64,000 nucleotides of DNA. Source: Leucocoprinus leucothites. Taxonomy: Eukaryota; Basidiomycota; Agaricomycetes; Agaricales; Agaricaceae. This document shows positions 47,230 through 59,143 of the stretch, one piece after another; the first letter of the stretch is position 1; each line of letters opens with the position of its first letter. The notes under the pieces were generated by a model. It made no database searches. It saw only the letters and a program-made list of their open reading frames with translations, and was not told the DNA's origin. The position numbers and the translations under genes were made by a program. The stretch spans positions 3,100,001 to 3,164,000 of the forward strand of contig JAACJO010000003.1 of assembly GCA_013368445.1 (NCBI GenBank), written 5' to 3'.

Positions 47230-48020
47230 CCCCGGCGCTGTCCAGAGTGTACAGCCCTCCATCACACTTTCCCAAGCCACAAACGACGACGACCGCCTAA
47301 GATCATCCCCAGTTACTCCTCCAATGAAGCTCCACGTTGGCTCGGCATTTGAAGGTACCAGCAGGAATTGCATACGACCCTCCAGATATGCCTGGGAAGA
47401 ATCAAGCATAGGAAGTTAAAATACCGATGCCATTGATTCCGGGAGGCGGTGCCGTTACCGGTGCTAGAAGACAAGCAGGAGAAGAATGCACGCGGGATTT
47501 TGAAGCGGACCGTTGTTCATGACTATTGGTCATTTTGGGACGACGATATATATACATTCATCATATCCGTCGCACGGCTATTTTTTCCCCGGGCCGGGGT
47601 CATGCAGGTGTGTCGTGTTGTCGAAGGATCAAAGTCGTTGTCGGGTGCCCCTGTCAGAATTTATTAAAGAAATCATTAATGATGGGCAAACAGGGGAGAC
47701 AATACTCAACAAGGCGCTGAAGCTGATAAAGATGCAATGGAGACGGACATTCACAATAAACAACTGAATAGATTTATCTTTGATGATTTTTGAAATGTTA
47801 TTCCCACGTCGCGAAGATCAGCTCGAACAAGTACAGGAACGGCTAACGAGTTCAAATCTCATCGACAAGGGTCATATTTTACGCCTCAAAAGACGGAGTT
47901 TTCTCTTATCAACCGGAAGCGGGCACACATTCAATTTTCACCGGGTACATAAAAGCCAGTCGATCAGTACTAGTCAAACGTCGTGCGTGTACATTAGGCG
48001 GTCATTCTACAATAGAGGGC
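47230..48020. repeat. Degenerate block, unit D copy
   Basis: Matches the degenerate blocks of units A-C (GTGTACAGCCCTCC and CACAAACGACGACGACCGCC). Small open frames on the plus strand are not conserved. No gene supported. Confidence 0.5.
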
Positions 48021-48028
48021 TGCCATCA

Positions 48029-48204
48029 TCAGACTCCCACGTTGGAGCAGTAACAATTCTTGTCGCCTAAAATGTAACGATCAACACGAGAATCCAATAT
48101 GATGGGTGACCAAAGAAAGTCTACTTACTCTCGTTACAGGAGCCATTGGACCAAGATTGCTGGGTGCAAGCTCTGTCACAAATATTGTCATCCACGCACC
48201 ACCC
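48029..48204 (-). pseudogene. Second repeat of the cysteine-rich gene, beyond a stop codon
   Basis: Downstream of the TAA at 48205-48207 the same frame continues with a second cysteine motif (spacing C-x5-C-x3-C-x9-C) to a GTAAGT donor at 48128. After a 62-nt intron it resumes with the last exon 48029-48066 encoding N-C-Y-C. It mirrors the first repeat, including an intron placed shortly after the fourth Cys. As the sequence stands it would not be translated unless the stop is bypassed. Confidence 0.55.
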
Positions 48205-48583
48205 TTACATAGCGTCCAACGAGCAAGACCCAAACGGATCCTCCTCCGATGTTACTTCGGAGCACTTCTGAGCGTCGTTGTCAACCGGTTGGGCGTTGAA
48301 GCAATAGCAATCGTTCAGCACTGAAAAGCAGAGTGAGACACAAAAAATCGCTTTGTGGGGATTCGTTTCCTAACTCACGGCAGAGTCCTTCATCCAACAA
48401 CTCGTTATTGCAACCATCAGCACAGAGCGCATCATCGTTGCATGTTCCCTCCATTGAATCTAGGGTGTAAGCCGCATCCGGACCCGACGGGTCGGTGAGG
48501 GCGGAGCAATTTTCAAGGCTTTGGGCAAAGGCCCCGCCAGACACTAGGGCGAAAAATGTAACGAGAATGTAGGTGGACTTCAT
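48205..48583 (-). CDS. Secreted cysteine-rich protein, defensin-like Cys spacing (106 aa)
   Basis: Exons 48379-48583 and 48205-48320 with a 58-nt GT-AG intron. Residues 1-20 form a clear signal peptide (M-K-S, a hydrophobic core, then A-F-A before the likely cleavage). The mature part has C48-x5-C54-x3-C58-x9-C68-x4-C73-x1-C75 with G66-x-C68. These are the CxxxC, GxC and CxC elements of the CS-alpha-beta fold used by defensin-like peptides. The spacing match is seen; the fold is inferred. A TATATAA box lies at 48641-48647, about 60 nt upstream. The frame ends at a TAA exactly where a second copy of the domain would start. Relics exist in units A, B and C. It may be a short functional form or an early pseudogene. 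Confidence 0.55.
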
Positions 48584-48640
48584 ATCGAAGATAGTTGGCG
48601 AGTTGGGAGAATACTGGAAGGATGCTTGGCTTTGCGGTGG

Positions 48641-48647
48641 TTATATA
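48641..48647 (-). promoter_or_regulatory. TATA box of the cysteine-rich gene
   Basis: TATATAA on the minus strand, about 58 nt before the ATG at 48583; position and sequence fit a core promoter. Confidence 0.45.
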
Positions 48648-48649
48648 CC

Positions 48650-49465
48650 TCAACCTCGTACGTATATACGACCAAGTGCCGATACCCAGAACACATCTGG
48701 TACAATGTGTTATGCGCTGTATGCGTGCCACCTGTTGGTTTAGTCAAAGAGATCGGCATTATAACCTCCACGGGAAGCGAGCAGTGTCTATGACCCAAGA
48801 ATTAGAGGTTAATAGCGCGTTGGAACATTTCGACTGTCGTGGATCCCGGGGCTAGAAGTCCTCTTAGGCGAAAGGAATTTCATGGATGGATGCCATCGTA
48901 CGATAGGCGGTCGGGGTATCTGGAGTTTCCACCAAGACAAGTTCATGTTCAGCTTATTTGTGAGCGCCCAGCACGCCCCTTTGAGTGGATACCAAATGTT
49001 CAGCTCCAAAACGAGCGCCCAGTACAATGAGAAAAGAAGGATCACATTTCACAGTCATATTCTGCCAAAGGAGATAATGATCCGGGTGCGAGTCGACAGC
49101 TGGACTGGAGAACGCTACGTCACCCCTGCTGTAGGTGTCGTGCAGAGAAAAAGAGTGGGATGCGACCCTTAAAGCCAGCCCCTCCTCGACTCGAGCCGAG
49201 TACATGCCAAGGCGAATAATCATCTGGGTACGGCGGGGAAAACTGCCACGTGTTGAGCAGCAGAATTTGTTTCAAGAAATGGCGTGATGCTAGTGTTCGA
49301 GGCTAGGGCAGTGAGCGTATGTCTTTCATCGCTGGATTGGCAGGTACAAATGTCGGCTACTCGGTGGCTGAACACAAGGTGTGACATTGCGCTTCTGGAA
49401 GCAAACACACCATCACAGAAGTAAACAATTATCTGAACCAACACCGTGCCTATCATCCCACCAAC
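48650..49465. other. Intergenic region right of the array, no gene seen
   Basis: About 800 nt between two divergently oriented genes. Only short overlapping ORFs without conserved features. It should contain the upstream regions of both neighbours. Confidence 0.5.
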
Positions 49466-49471
49466 GTGACA

Positions 49472-51068
49472 ATGACTTCTCAGTATCTTCCGATTACTGC
49501 TAATACTATTCTCAGTCGAGACATCCTGCTGGAAGTTATCCTATACTACAGACTAGGCCCATCTAACGATGCACTCGTCCAAGTCAAGGGAGCCCAACTG
49601 CGAGCATTATCACTCGTATCTCGACAACTTCACGAAATCACCCGACCAGAGCTTTGGAGGACGGTTTGGGACATACGGCATGTCAGGAGTTATATTGAGC
49701 TATTGGAAGGTGAAAATATAATCAAGTCATTGTCACCTTGGGTAAATACGCTGTGATTACCCCCTGAACGCTCGAAGACCTGACGATATATCTCAACACC
49801 AGGGATTACGTGAACCGCTTCTCCCTGAGACGCGGAACCGTGTTCTTGAACTCTTATCGTATACCCGCAATTTCGCTCCACGCCAGTGGGACTCTGACGA
49901 CTTTATAAACACCTGGTGCTTCGTAACGGCATCCGTGGGCCTGCCACACCTCTTCCCCAACCTCAAACTCCTTTTCCTCGATTGGAGCTTGATTTATTCC
50001 TACAACGAGCAAGCGGCCCGGAAAGCACATCTTGCCCTCCTTGCTTCACAAACGATCGAGCATGTTGTACACTACCAACCCCGGTTAGAGGATCGAAGCG
50101 TTATCATGCTTCTACACAATGCATTGCGAGCGCAGAAGGCCCCTATCAGCTGCGTTGAAATCTCGGGCTGGAAGGAACTCACCACTGGGATATTACCCCT
50201 CTCACTCTCGACTTCAGCTCCTACAGTCTCGTTCAATGTTACTGGGCCTCCCTCACATCGAGCGCGCTATTGCGACTTGTTCCTCGCCCTTTCCAGCTGT
50301 CCCGGTCTCTCCACCCTCACAATTAAAGACTTTGCAGTGAGGGGCTCCTCCAGTTGGGAGTTTACCCATAATCCCTTGCATTTCGCGAAGCTTTCACGGC
50401 TCGAGGTTTCTGGAAAGGATCTCCAGTACCACAAACTTTTCCCCAAGCTGGACTGTCCCAGTCTCGTATCACTAACTCTCCATCTGATCGGATTCGACAA
50501 TTGGCGGGACACCTTTACCTCAATGACGTCTTTTCAGAATCTAGAGAACGTTGTGGTCACTGTGATGGAGAGCACGCAGGAATTACACCTCGAAGACCTG
50601 CTGTCGTTTCTGCGGGAGCTGACAATCGGGCGACTCCGCATTCTTGGCGTCGAATCTCAACTAAGTGAAGGCGACGTGACCGAGCTTCTAACCCACGCCT
50701 CAACAATGAGAAGCTTGGTTATCGAAGGCCCGAAATCGATACCCTTGCCCTTATCCGTTATCCAAATTATTGCCCTTCGACCACTCAGCTGTATGGAGGA
50801 AATATGTCTACCGATCGATTTCACAACTCCTCTTATTTCACCGACAATTTCCCCCATTCATCCGAACGCGGACGTCTTGAGACGACTCCTCATTCATTCT
50901 GGTTCCGTCTTGCCTCAGACGATGCAGTCTAAGATCAAGGTCGCAGGATACATCGGTGATATATTACCCTCTGCTAGCATACAGCCTCTTGAGGAGGGAT
51001 CAACGTTCGGTTCGATTGTACGTGACATTGATGTGTTGCGACACCATTTGTGTAGTAAAATAAAGTAG
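49472..51068 (+). CDS. F-box/LRR-like protein (511 aa)
   Basis: Exon 1 49472-49741, a 61-nt GT-AG intron with a CTCAAC branch-like site, exon 2 49803-51068. Residues 8-65 resemble a fungal F-box-like domain (I-L-S-R-D-I-L-L-E-V-I, then L-R-A-L-S-L-V-S-R-Q-L-H-E-I-T-R-P-E-L-W). The rest has leucine-rich repeating strands (L-S-T-L-T-I-K-D, L-S-R-L-E-V-S-G, L-V-S-L-T-L-H-L), the usual layout of Agaricomycete F-box proteins whose C-terminal part binds substrates of an SCF ubiquitin ligase. The start ATG follows a near-cognate GTG at 49466. The substrate is unknown. Single copy here and outside the duplicated array. Confidence 0.75.
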
Positions 51069-51631
51069 CATCTAGCCCCGTGCATAAGGTAAGATCTATT
51101 GTACGTTATAATAACTTGTATCATTTGTATCCCTTGTCAATTATATTTATATCTAGTAGTGTTTCATTTTAGCGTTCAACTCAGTAGGAGAGATACCGAC
51201 ATGCTGACATAGCAATTATTGGGTGGTGAGTTTTCTCCCCCAGTCTCGTCGCGTAGTTCTCCAACAAGAAAGGTTTACCGTTACCCATCGTTATCTACAT
51301 CAGCTCCTGTCAAATAATAACCCCTACTGCGTATATATTCAGTGACGACAAATGCGTAGTATTACTATGACCACTCCTGCAATGAAGTTCGAGGACAGGA
51401 TTTCGATTGCTGCTTGGTACACCAAGCCAAGATAGTCTTTTATTCCAGGTAATTTTTCAACAACGTTCAATATCATTCACAAAAATAAGCAGTTATAAGA
51501 TACTACGGTACATATCCATGGGTATGTACATTCGAGATATTAAAAGGGGAAAAACTATATCTAGAGGTAGAAGGCATGAGCTGCGGGAAGGAAACCTTTA
51601 TTTCAGCTCTTTGCACCCCCCCCCCCCCTCC

Positions 51632-53819
51632 TCAGCTAGCATCCATCGCCATGCTGATAAGAACATACGTATTGGCGATTACGATCAGAAGCCAGATTGA
51701 CCAGCCAATGATCATCATGAGCATATTGTTATTAAAGTAGACCCATTCCTCGCTGCATTCTGGGTCATTTATGTCCCCATCTTTCGGAGTCTTTTTGCAC
51801 CTCATGATCGTCTTGGAGGAAGTGCAATAAAGCAAGGGGAATGTGACGAAAGGAAGTACGATTGAGAGGACGACTTGGGAGGCAACGAGGAGTGCATCAA
51901 CGCCCTCTCGACCCATGGCGATGGCGACTATCATAGAGGGGATCATAGCCAATGAACGTGTCAACAAACGAGTCATGACGGCCTGTAGAGCATTGAGTAT
52001 TTTTATTTCCTTGAAACATGGCACATACAGAGACACGCCAACGAATGAACCCTTCAGCTACAGCTTGTCCCGCAAGGGTAGCAACAAACGACGCGCTCTA
52101 GATTATACATGTAAGCAGATGCCAATTGGATCTAGTTGGTGGTATGCTTACTTGGCCAGACGCAAGTAAGGCAATTGCAAACAGTACAGCCGCCGCTAAG
52201 AATCCAATGGGTCAGGATTTTGGGCGCCATTTCAGAGGCCAACTCCTATGCTCACCTTTACCAATATAAGTCTTGATGAGATCATAAGCATCAAACAGAC
52301 CCGCAGGGCCCTCATGTCCCCGACCATCTCCATAAAAGAATACAGTGCTCGCAAGAATTAAGATCCTTGAAAATTTGATCAAGTTAGCTCTTGAAAAAAA
52401 CAAAAAGAAACAACTTACATAGAATTGATTACGACCGCAAAACCAAGAAGGGAAATTGTCATGTCGATCATACCATGATAAACGTGGGCCCTAACAAAGT
52501 CGTATGTGTTATTCTCGTGTTCAGAGTGACGCGTGACCTCCGTCGCGTGACCGCTTGCTGGAGGTGCTTTGAAGAAGTTACCGATCGAAGTTTGCATATC
52601 AGCCATCATCCTCTGGGGTGCACTCTGGGGGACAAGAGAGGAATTTGTCCTATTCGCTGCCTTGGAGAACTCTTCATCTCCGAGAGGTTTCATGTTGATC
52701 CTATCCTGGGTAGCGAGTGCTGATCCCAAAAACAAGCTGTGTGGCATGACAGTTGCTCCGATAATTCCAATCGCTATAAAATATTAGCAAGAAACGGCAT
52801 CCTGGCGATCAGAAATTCGTACCTGCGTAAAGCCCTCCCGAAGAGAATACGTATTTGGACGGGAGGTATCCCTGGAACGTATAGCCCCAGAGGACACCAA
52901 TCTGACTCGTAATGATCGACATACAGATCAAAACGGCTACAACCTATTGTCATCACAGAAAAAGTCATATAACGAACTCCAAAAATCAGATTCTGATATA
53001 ACATACCATGAATGCAATAAAAATTTCAAAGGGCCTCGATGGGCGTTTAGACAACGGGTCGCCCATGAGAAGGACCACAAAAACGTCAATGGCTGTAATC
53101 AAAACTCCGTGCCATAACTCAAGTTTCGGGAAAAGCAAAACCAGGGCTATAGCTGATCCCAACAACTCTGCCAAATCGGTGGCGATGATAGCAATTTCTG
53201 CAATGGCGTAGAGGGGGTAGAGTGTGAGCCAGCGGATGAGTTTTGGGTATTTGCCTCGGTTGTACAGAAGAAGACGACTGTGACCCGCGAGATCTAATGG
53301 TATGGGTGTCATAGGTCAGGATTGTCCTAATTGTACGGACATGCCGGAGAATACTGGCAACAAGTGACTTACCTAGACCTGTAACGCATCCGAGCCTGCA
53401 TGCCAGAATCTAGTGTATTAAAGGCCATCGTTAGCTCCTGTGTTGCTCAACGGTAATTAGAGGAGGTGAGATGTTGTCACCTGTAGAAAAACCGCGAATA
53501 ACCCAGAAAGCAGAACGACGAAGAGTAGCCTGTATCCATACTCGGACCCAGCCTGCATGTCAGTGCTCCAGTTTCCACTAGTGTTGATAACAGTAAGTTA
53601 TAGCACAAGAAGTATAATGCCGTTATAAGGCAGGAGGATGCTCGGTTAGAGGGCTACTCACGGGTCAAAATATGCCACTGCGCAAACTACACCGACACCA
53701 GTGTGTTTAACGTGGAGGGCCGTAAGATCCCAAGCTTTGCGCCATCGGGGTCGACTATCAGGAGGCCCAGGGAGCTCTGGCAAGGAATGATGTGGAGACT
53801 CTTTGATGGGCGAATCCAT
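51632..53819 (-). CDS. Nramp-family divalent metal transporter (542 aa)
   Basis: Ten exons join in phase: 53662-53819, 53481-53577, 53373-53409, 53007-53293, 52823-52943, 52419-52773, 52256-52365, 52152-52195, 52029-52097 and 51632-51982. The introns are 46-84 nt. The hallmark D-P-G-N of TM1 is built across the first intron, and TM6 has A-T-V-M-P-H-S. Both hold the metal ligands of Nramp/SMF proteins, which import Mn2+ and Fe2+ with protons. A-G-Q-A-V-A-E-G-F and R-W-R-V are also family signatures. A long hydrophilic loop (about 50 residues) follows TM7. The length fits fungal SMF proteins. Plasma membrane or vesicle location cannot be told from sequence. A 14-nt C run lies just after the stop. 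Confidence 0.92.
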
Positions 53820-53829
53820 GGCGAATGGA

Positions 53830-56800
53830 AGGCCCTAAGAACACAGAGTTGAAGCATTAAGTAGTATTTCAGGTGATCTAATAAGCCAAAATCAGCAGCC
53901 AAGACGTCAGTAATACTGTACCTCTCACTGAACCACACGGAATACGCCGAACGCAGCTCACCCCATCTAAAAACTCTTCTCAAAGACCATCCTCCTCGTG
54001 CGCACGTACCCCGCGTTGGCTTTCGAGAAGCAATGGCTGGTCGTCTATGTCGCTATGATTATATCGAGGCTTCGAACGTGATAGGAACGAAGCTTTGCTC
54101 TCTGTCCCTAGCTTACCGCTACTTCGGTTTTGGGCGCCAAAATAATTGGGCCTCTTTGATTACCATTTTCTCTAATTCACCAAATATCAATGACATGACA
54201 TCGACAGTCTCCACTATAGCAACGCCCTGTCAGACACCCATTGCGGTTGTAATTAAACTATCACGAAGACAAAGATAGTACTCACTAGTCACTCGCGATT
54301 TGGTCAGATGTATAAGCTTAGAACTAGGCTTTGCAGCGCCACTCAGGTAAGTCGAGCGGCGTCAGAGCACACTTCCCCCCTTCCCCTTATGTTCATGCAC
54401 CACTTAGGAAGACCATACAGCGATAAAAGTGTTCGCTATTCAGCCAGTAAAGATGTATCAGATGCTATTTCCTTGACTTGGGGTGCAGGGATAGACAAGG
54501 TATATAATTAGCCAAGTTCACCGAGGAAGTGCCATTCTGCTTCTTTCGCTGATGCATCTCTGTTTGACTTCAAGGGAACCGTTCAATTGGTAGCATACCA
54601 ACAATTCATCATGCCAGGGTATAGTATCGCTCTACTCAAGAGTCCCTACCCTAGTTCATTAATACCTCACACGGCGCCGTTAGACTTTTTGAGTTCCCAA
54701 CTCTACTAGCTTCGGCAAAACCCTCGATTGTGGCACAACCAAAGCAGGGTGAGGTTCCTGAAACCTTTCTCCACGTCCTCAAATAGAAATGGGGTATGAT
54801 GGTGGTACTAGAGGCCCGCGGTCGATGTCAACACTTTCATGGTAAGTAAAACTGGTGGCTTCCAGAAGTATTTACTCTCTCCCAGAAACCCGCGGCCTTC
54901 GTCTGAGGTTCAGTGGACGCGTTCCTGTTTCCATCTGATGAATACGTTCCTGAGTTCTTGGCAGGAACAGTTAATCATCGCAGTATCTCAATAGTGGCCC
55001 AGTCCCCTGCAATTAGGCGGAGAGGGGCTCATCGTTCGAGGTAGATCTTAAGAATATTGAACCCCGAAATGAAACTCGCGCTACCTTCCTCCGATAGTAT
55101 GCTACATGTACGAGGGTAGGCATCAAAAAGTACTCGACCGCGCGGCTCGAGGAAGATAAGAGTGGTTACAAACGCTTGTAGTACTTGAGCTTTTCTCAGA
55201 GTCGCAAATGACGGTGATCAACAGAACCCTGTGGTTTTAAGCTTGGCGTCAGCCTGAGACGGTATATTTCACTTTAAGAAGGTGGAGAGCGGCACCACGA
55301 CGGACGCCGCGGTAGTACCCGCCGGATGTGGAATGGATCAAGACAGCTTGAGCTTATTATGCAATCTCCATATGGTAGTAACACCCACCTCGACTCTCAG
55401 TTTGGTAGGGGCGAAGTATGAGTTTCGTCCTGCAAACGCGAAAACAACCACGAGACATGCTTCCATGTTGAGGGTTGATACAGCCAGGATAACGATCTTG
55501 AGAGCTCTGATTAAGGTGGCCAGTCGAATCCGAGTGTATGTGTTACATAAGTACTAGGTCCTTTTCTGGATGGAAGAGATAGACTCAGTTCTTGGGCGCT
55601 TGCCTATAGCAGACCTAGAGTGACGGATCTGCTGTCGCGTGGCGGCGGCACAAGAAGTGGCAATTTCCTAAAGGATCCGACTCCACTGAGCCAAGAAGTT
55701 GGTATTCTAATGGGATATGCATGTATATTGAAGCTGACAGATGGCGATCGTCGGACATGACTACCACTAATTGTTGGCTTCTTGTGGGACGAAGCAGGAA
55801 GTGAGGGTGCCAAACCATGCTATACAAGAGTCACTGGAGGACACTAACTAGCGGAACGAGCTAAAGATAACCATGGAAGGGTCGTTCTCATGGGGAATCA
55901 GGGTGTGTTGTCGTGTACTAAAAGCAGCATGAGGCTATAATGAATGAGAGATGCTGAAGGTTGCGACGGTACGCTATTGGATGGTATGGGAACGTGTGGG
56001 TTTAATTTCGACTTCTGTGTCGAGGGCATTGGGACACATGACCTATCTGCTAAAGGACGGATAAGGTTGAGGGAATGTTCAACTCTAACCTAGTGGCGGT
56101 GTGACTTGTAGATAATGGGAGAAGCCTCAAAGACGACGGGTGTGGCATAACCTCCTCAAAAGAAACGGCGACGGTTGTCAATATGTCGTCTGTACCTGTT
56201 CCGTGATCAGGTCATGTAACCATTATGAGATCGAAAGGACGAAGGCCATCATCCCAGGTTATCCTCGGTGGGTGATTGATCAATGTGAATTTGTGCGGCC
56301 CCTTGGGGGAGCAATATAATCTGATAATCAGAGGTGTCGAAGTGGCACATGCTAAACATTGTCATGATGGATGGGGAATATGGAACAACAGGTCGAGGAG
56401 GGAAAGCGCGATCTCTGAATCGGCCGATGCTACACGAGTGGAGTCTACCTCTCCTCACAAAGGTCTGTCACGTCTAGAGACAGAGAAGGGAGGTGAAACA
56501 TTTCGCCACCAGACGACCACAAAGCGCCCGTGTTTTCGCCCGATGACCGCTAGATATATTATAACGCTATCAGCTGGAGGGCTGTATTTCAGTGAGTATA
56601 TTTATCGAATAGTATTGCTTTGTAGTATTGCATTTTACTTGAGGAGTGACCGTCTTACTGAGTTGGTGGGGCAAGAGTCGCCCACCAACCAAAAGTACCT
56701 ATCTCCACAAGCGCGACTGATCCGGTCCGCCGACGGGATCTGGGGTAGGTGATGGAAGAGGGAAATTTCGCCCGAGTTGATTATATTCGAAATGGAAACT

Positions 56801-56900
56801 GGAATATAGTTTGGAAACTTGAAAGAGTATAAAGCAGGTAAGTGGAGAATGAGAATAAATACTGGAGGGTAATCATTGTTGGACTATGTTTCCTTTGCAT
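53830..56900. other. About 3 kb without a supported gene
   Basis: Many small ORFs on both strands, none with recognisable domains or conserved splice structure, and no obvious inverted ends or LTRs. It may hold non-coding RNA, a fast-evolving small gene, or old degenerated sequence; nothing firmer can be said. Confidence 0.4.
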
Positions 56901-56908
56901 ATGCTCCT

Positions 56909-57224
56909 TTAAACTGTGCCTGAGCCAAGCCGGCCTTGAAACGCCAGAAGGAAGGGATTATCGACAGAAGTAGCGTACTTCTTTTGGTCGTCTTTGGAAT
57001 CTCGATTCAAGTGCTTTGAGTCGTGAATCAGCATGCATGAATAAGCGGACGGAGTCGGCAGCTTGAGTGATGTACAAAGGGACACGGACAAGGTATTTGG
57101 TTCCAGGGCCACTTACATTAGCCGCTGGCTGCTTTGCAATCTCCTTCCTGTAAACAGTTACTGGAGCCCAGTCAACATTCGGCAGGCTTGAATTCGATGG
57201 ATCCGGACATGGCACTGACTCCAA
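56909..57224 (-). CDS. Possible small two-exon protein (about 70 aa)
   Basis: Exon 57117-57224 (D-W-A-P-V-T-V-Y-R-K-E-I-A-K) ends at a strong GTAAGT donor. Exon 56909-57013 after CTCAAAG gives a matching phase and ends in G-R-L-G-S-G-T-V. The 103-nt intron is longer than its neighbours' introns. No domain is recognised, and an additional 5' exon is possible. Confidence 0.3.
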
Positions 57225-57229
57225 TCATA

Positions 57230-58061
57230 TTTGTTGTGAAGCGTCTAGAGCCGTGAGCGAACTAGACGCTGGTCCTCGAATGAAAATGGATGCTTGGTTA
57301 GCGCATGGTTAGTGGAGTAGCAAAATATCAAGCTATGGGTGATATGGTTCGCAAGCGAGGCTAATTTCCGTCACACCTTTTCACCGTGCGCCTTGGTATG
57401 GAATGTCAGGCAGCGGATGGGCGAGTGAAGAGTTGATATACAGCGATGAGGGAATGTGCCGGGAAAGCAGGAGAGGATCGTAACAATGATCGCTATTTCG
57501 TCTGGATGCGGACAAAGTTCTAGCTTGGGCAGATCCACTAGACGACAGGCCTAAAGCAGAGTACGTGCACGAAACTTGGCCGGCTAGTATTCTGCTCTCT
57601 CTATCTGGACGCAGTGTATGATTCAATCCCAACGTTTGAGGTGTAAGCAGTCTGAGAAGTCGGGCCCCGGCATGTTAGATGTTGGTGGTTGAAGTCGAAG
57701 TGTGCTCAGTAACTGATTCGTGTTTGTCGCTGTGCTTTTGACCAAATAATTCACACAGCCAGCTAAGATATATTTCTTTCAGGTACCGCGCAAGGCCTTG
57801 AGCTAACGTAGAGAGCAGTCCACGTAATTGAACCCAGCGATCTTGAGTGAAATAAACCTGTAGGAGCACTTAGCAAGAAGAGGCGTACCAAAGTTGCGAT
57901 TGAAAGAAGCTCTACGTAAAACCTAACTCGCACAGAGAATTGCAGTACAATTTACGAGTACAACGCGATATATGCACAACCTATTTTACAATGTTACAAG
58001 TGCGACAATCAGACTACAACAGTGTCGGTGAGCTACTTGTGCAAGGTCCGGTCTCAAAGTA
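57230..58061. other. Intergenic, no gene seen
   Basis: Short ORFs only (for example 57675-57869 minus), no splice or domain support. Confidence 0.4.
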
Positions 58062-59143
58062 TTACGGATTATCGACCTTCACAAGATCGGCGTTCATACA
58101 AGTCTCACTGAAGATCCCAATGCTCTCGACCTGCTTCTCTGTGTGTGCCTTCCAACTGCCGCATAAGATCTGACACTGAGTGCAATGGACAGTATGTCCA
58201 TTTACGAGCTCAACAAAGACCCGTGACGGGTCGTTGAGTGAATGGACACCTGTGCCGAGCGTCTTGTATATCACTTGTCCGCAGGAACGCCAGCAATTGC
58301 TAGAAGACCATGGGTTGTAAGAGGAGGAAGTGTATGAGATGACGTCCGAGAGTGCTTTTGACCATCGAGCGTGGTATCGTAGCTGGGAAGGTTAATATCA
58401 GGGGCAGGCCAGCGGAGAGATCCAGCATAAACACACCCAAGGCAAATGAAGGCTTTCGGGGAGAAGAGGCGCAAGACTCTCGAGGTTTTCGCTCGTGATA
58501 ACACGAGGGGCACATTCGTCAAAGATGTGAGGATAATCATTGTGCGCAGCGTAGAGCAGTACGAGCTTAGGGTGACGGTCGCCAAAAGACCTAAGGGAGG
58601 GAGTGTTGGTCATTCGACAAGCATGACAGATATAATTTACGTACCTCATACGCTCAGCGCAAATATTCATCGCACTGAATACCTTGTATTTCTCCGCTGC
58701 TTTGACAATTTCTGCTAGAGATTCGAATTTCTCATTGAGCAGCTTGGGATGTTTCCGCGCCCCTATAAACTCGAAGAGCGTCTTCAGAACGGTCGACGTC
58801 TCAGGCAAGTCGACCATTCTGCTGGGGCTCCAAGTTGCAGGGATCAAAGCACCAGCATGGGCTTCGGCGTCCTTTCGGATCAGTGAGAAATACTCGTTGT
58901 CAGAGCTTCGAAACACGATTTTCGTTGTATCCGACGCTAGGGTGATATTGTCAACAAATTACGCGGGCTTTGGAAAGCTGGTAGAGTACACGTACAATCT
59001 CCGAAAGTGGCAGAGGAATGTCGCACATACGGCGGAGGACTTTCAGAGGAAGGCTTTTCACTGATGAAGAAAGAGTCTGGAATTGAGCTAGATTGATAGC
59101 GTGAAGGAGACTGCGGGGCACTGGTGGAAGCTTGATTCCCCAT
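58062..59143 (-). CDS. BTB/POZ-like protein 1 (304 aa)
   Basis: Exons 58996-59143, 58645-58936, 58437-58590 and 58062-58382, with introns of 59, 54 and 54 nt in consistent phases. The start M-G-N-Q-A-S is preferred over an in-frame ATG six codons upstream because it gives a typical N-myristoylation signal (Gly2, Ser6). Residues 50-145 resemble the short BTB fold common in Agaricomycetes (I-V-F-R-S-S-D-N-E-Y-F, L-P-E-T-S-T-V-L-K-T-L-F-E-F-I, L-A-E-I-V-K-A-A-E-K-Y). A C-terminal part with paired Cys (N-C-W-R-S-C-G, H-C-T-Q-C-Q) may bind zinc. BTB proteins of this type often act as adaptors; the partner is unknown. Tandem paralogue of the next gene. Confidence 0.75.

Larger units (their letters stand above)
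44820..48583 (-). repeat. Array unit D
   Basis: The most compact unit: NACHT gene, short degenerate block, then the best-preserved cysteine-rich secreted gene. It ends the array on the right; single-copy genes follow. Confidence 0.7.

Noticed and set aside
51616..51631. Poly-C run as a possible regulatory element
   Set aside because: Simple homopolymer just after the Nramp stop codon; no second feature supports a function, and length may vary by sequencing error.
56276..56752. Plus-strand ORF of 158 codons
   Set aside because: No domain, unusual composition, no splice or conservation support; treated as chance.
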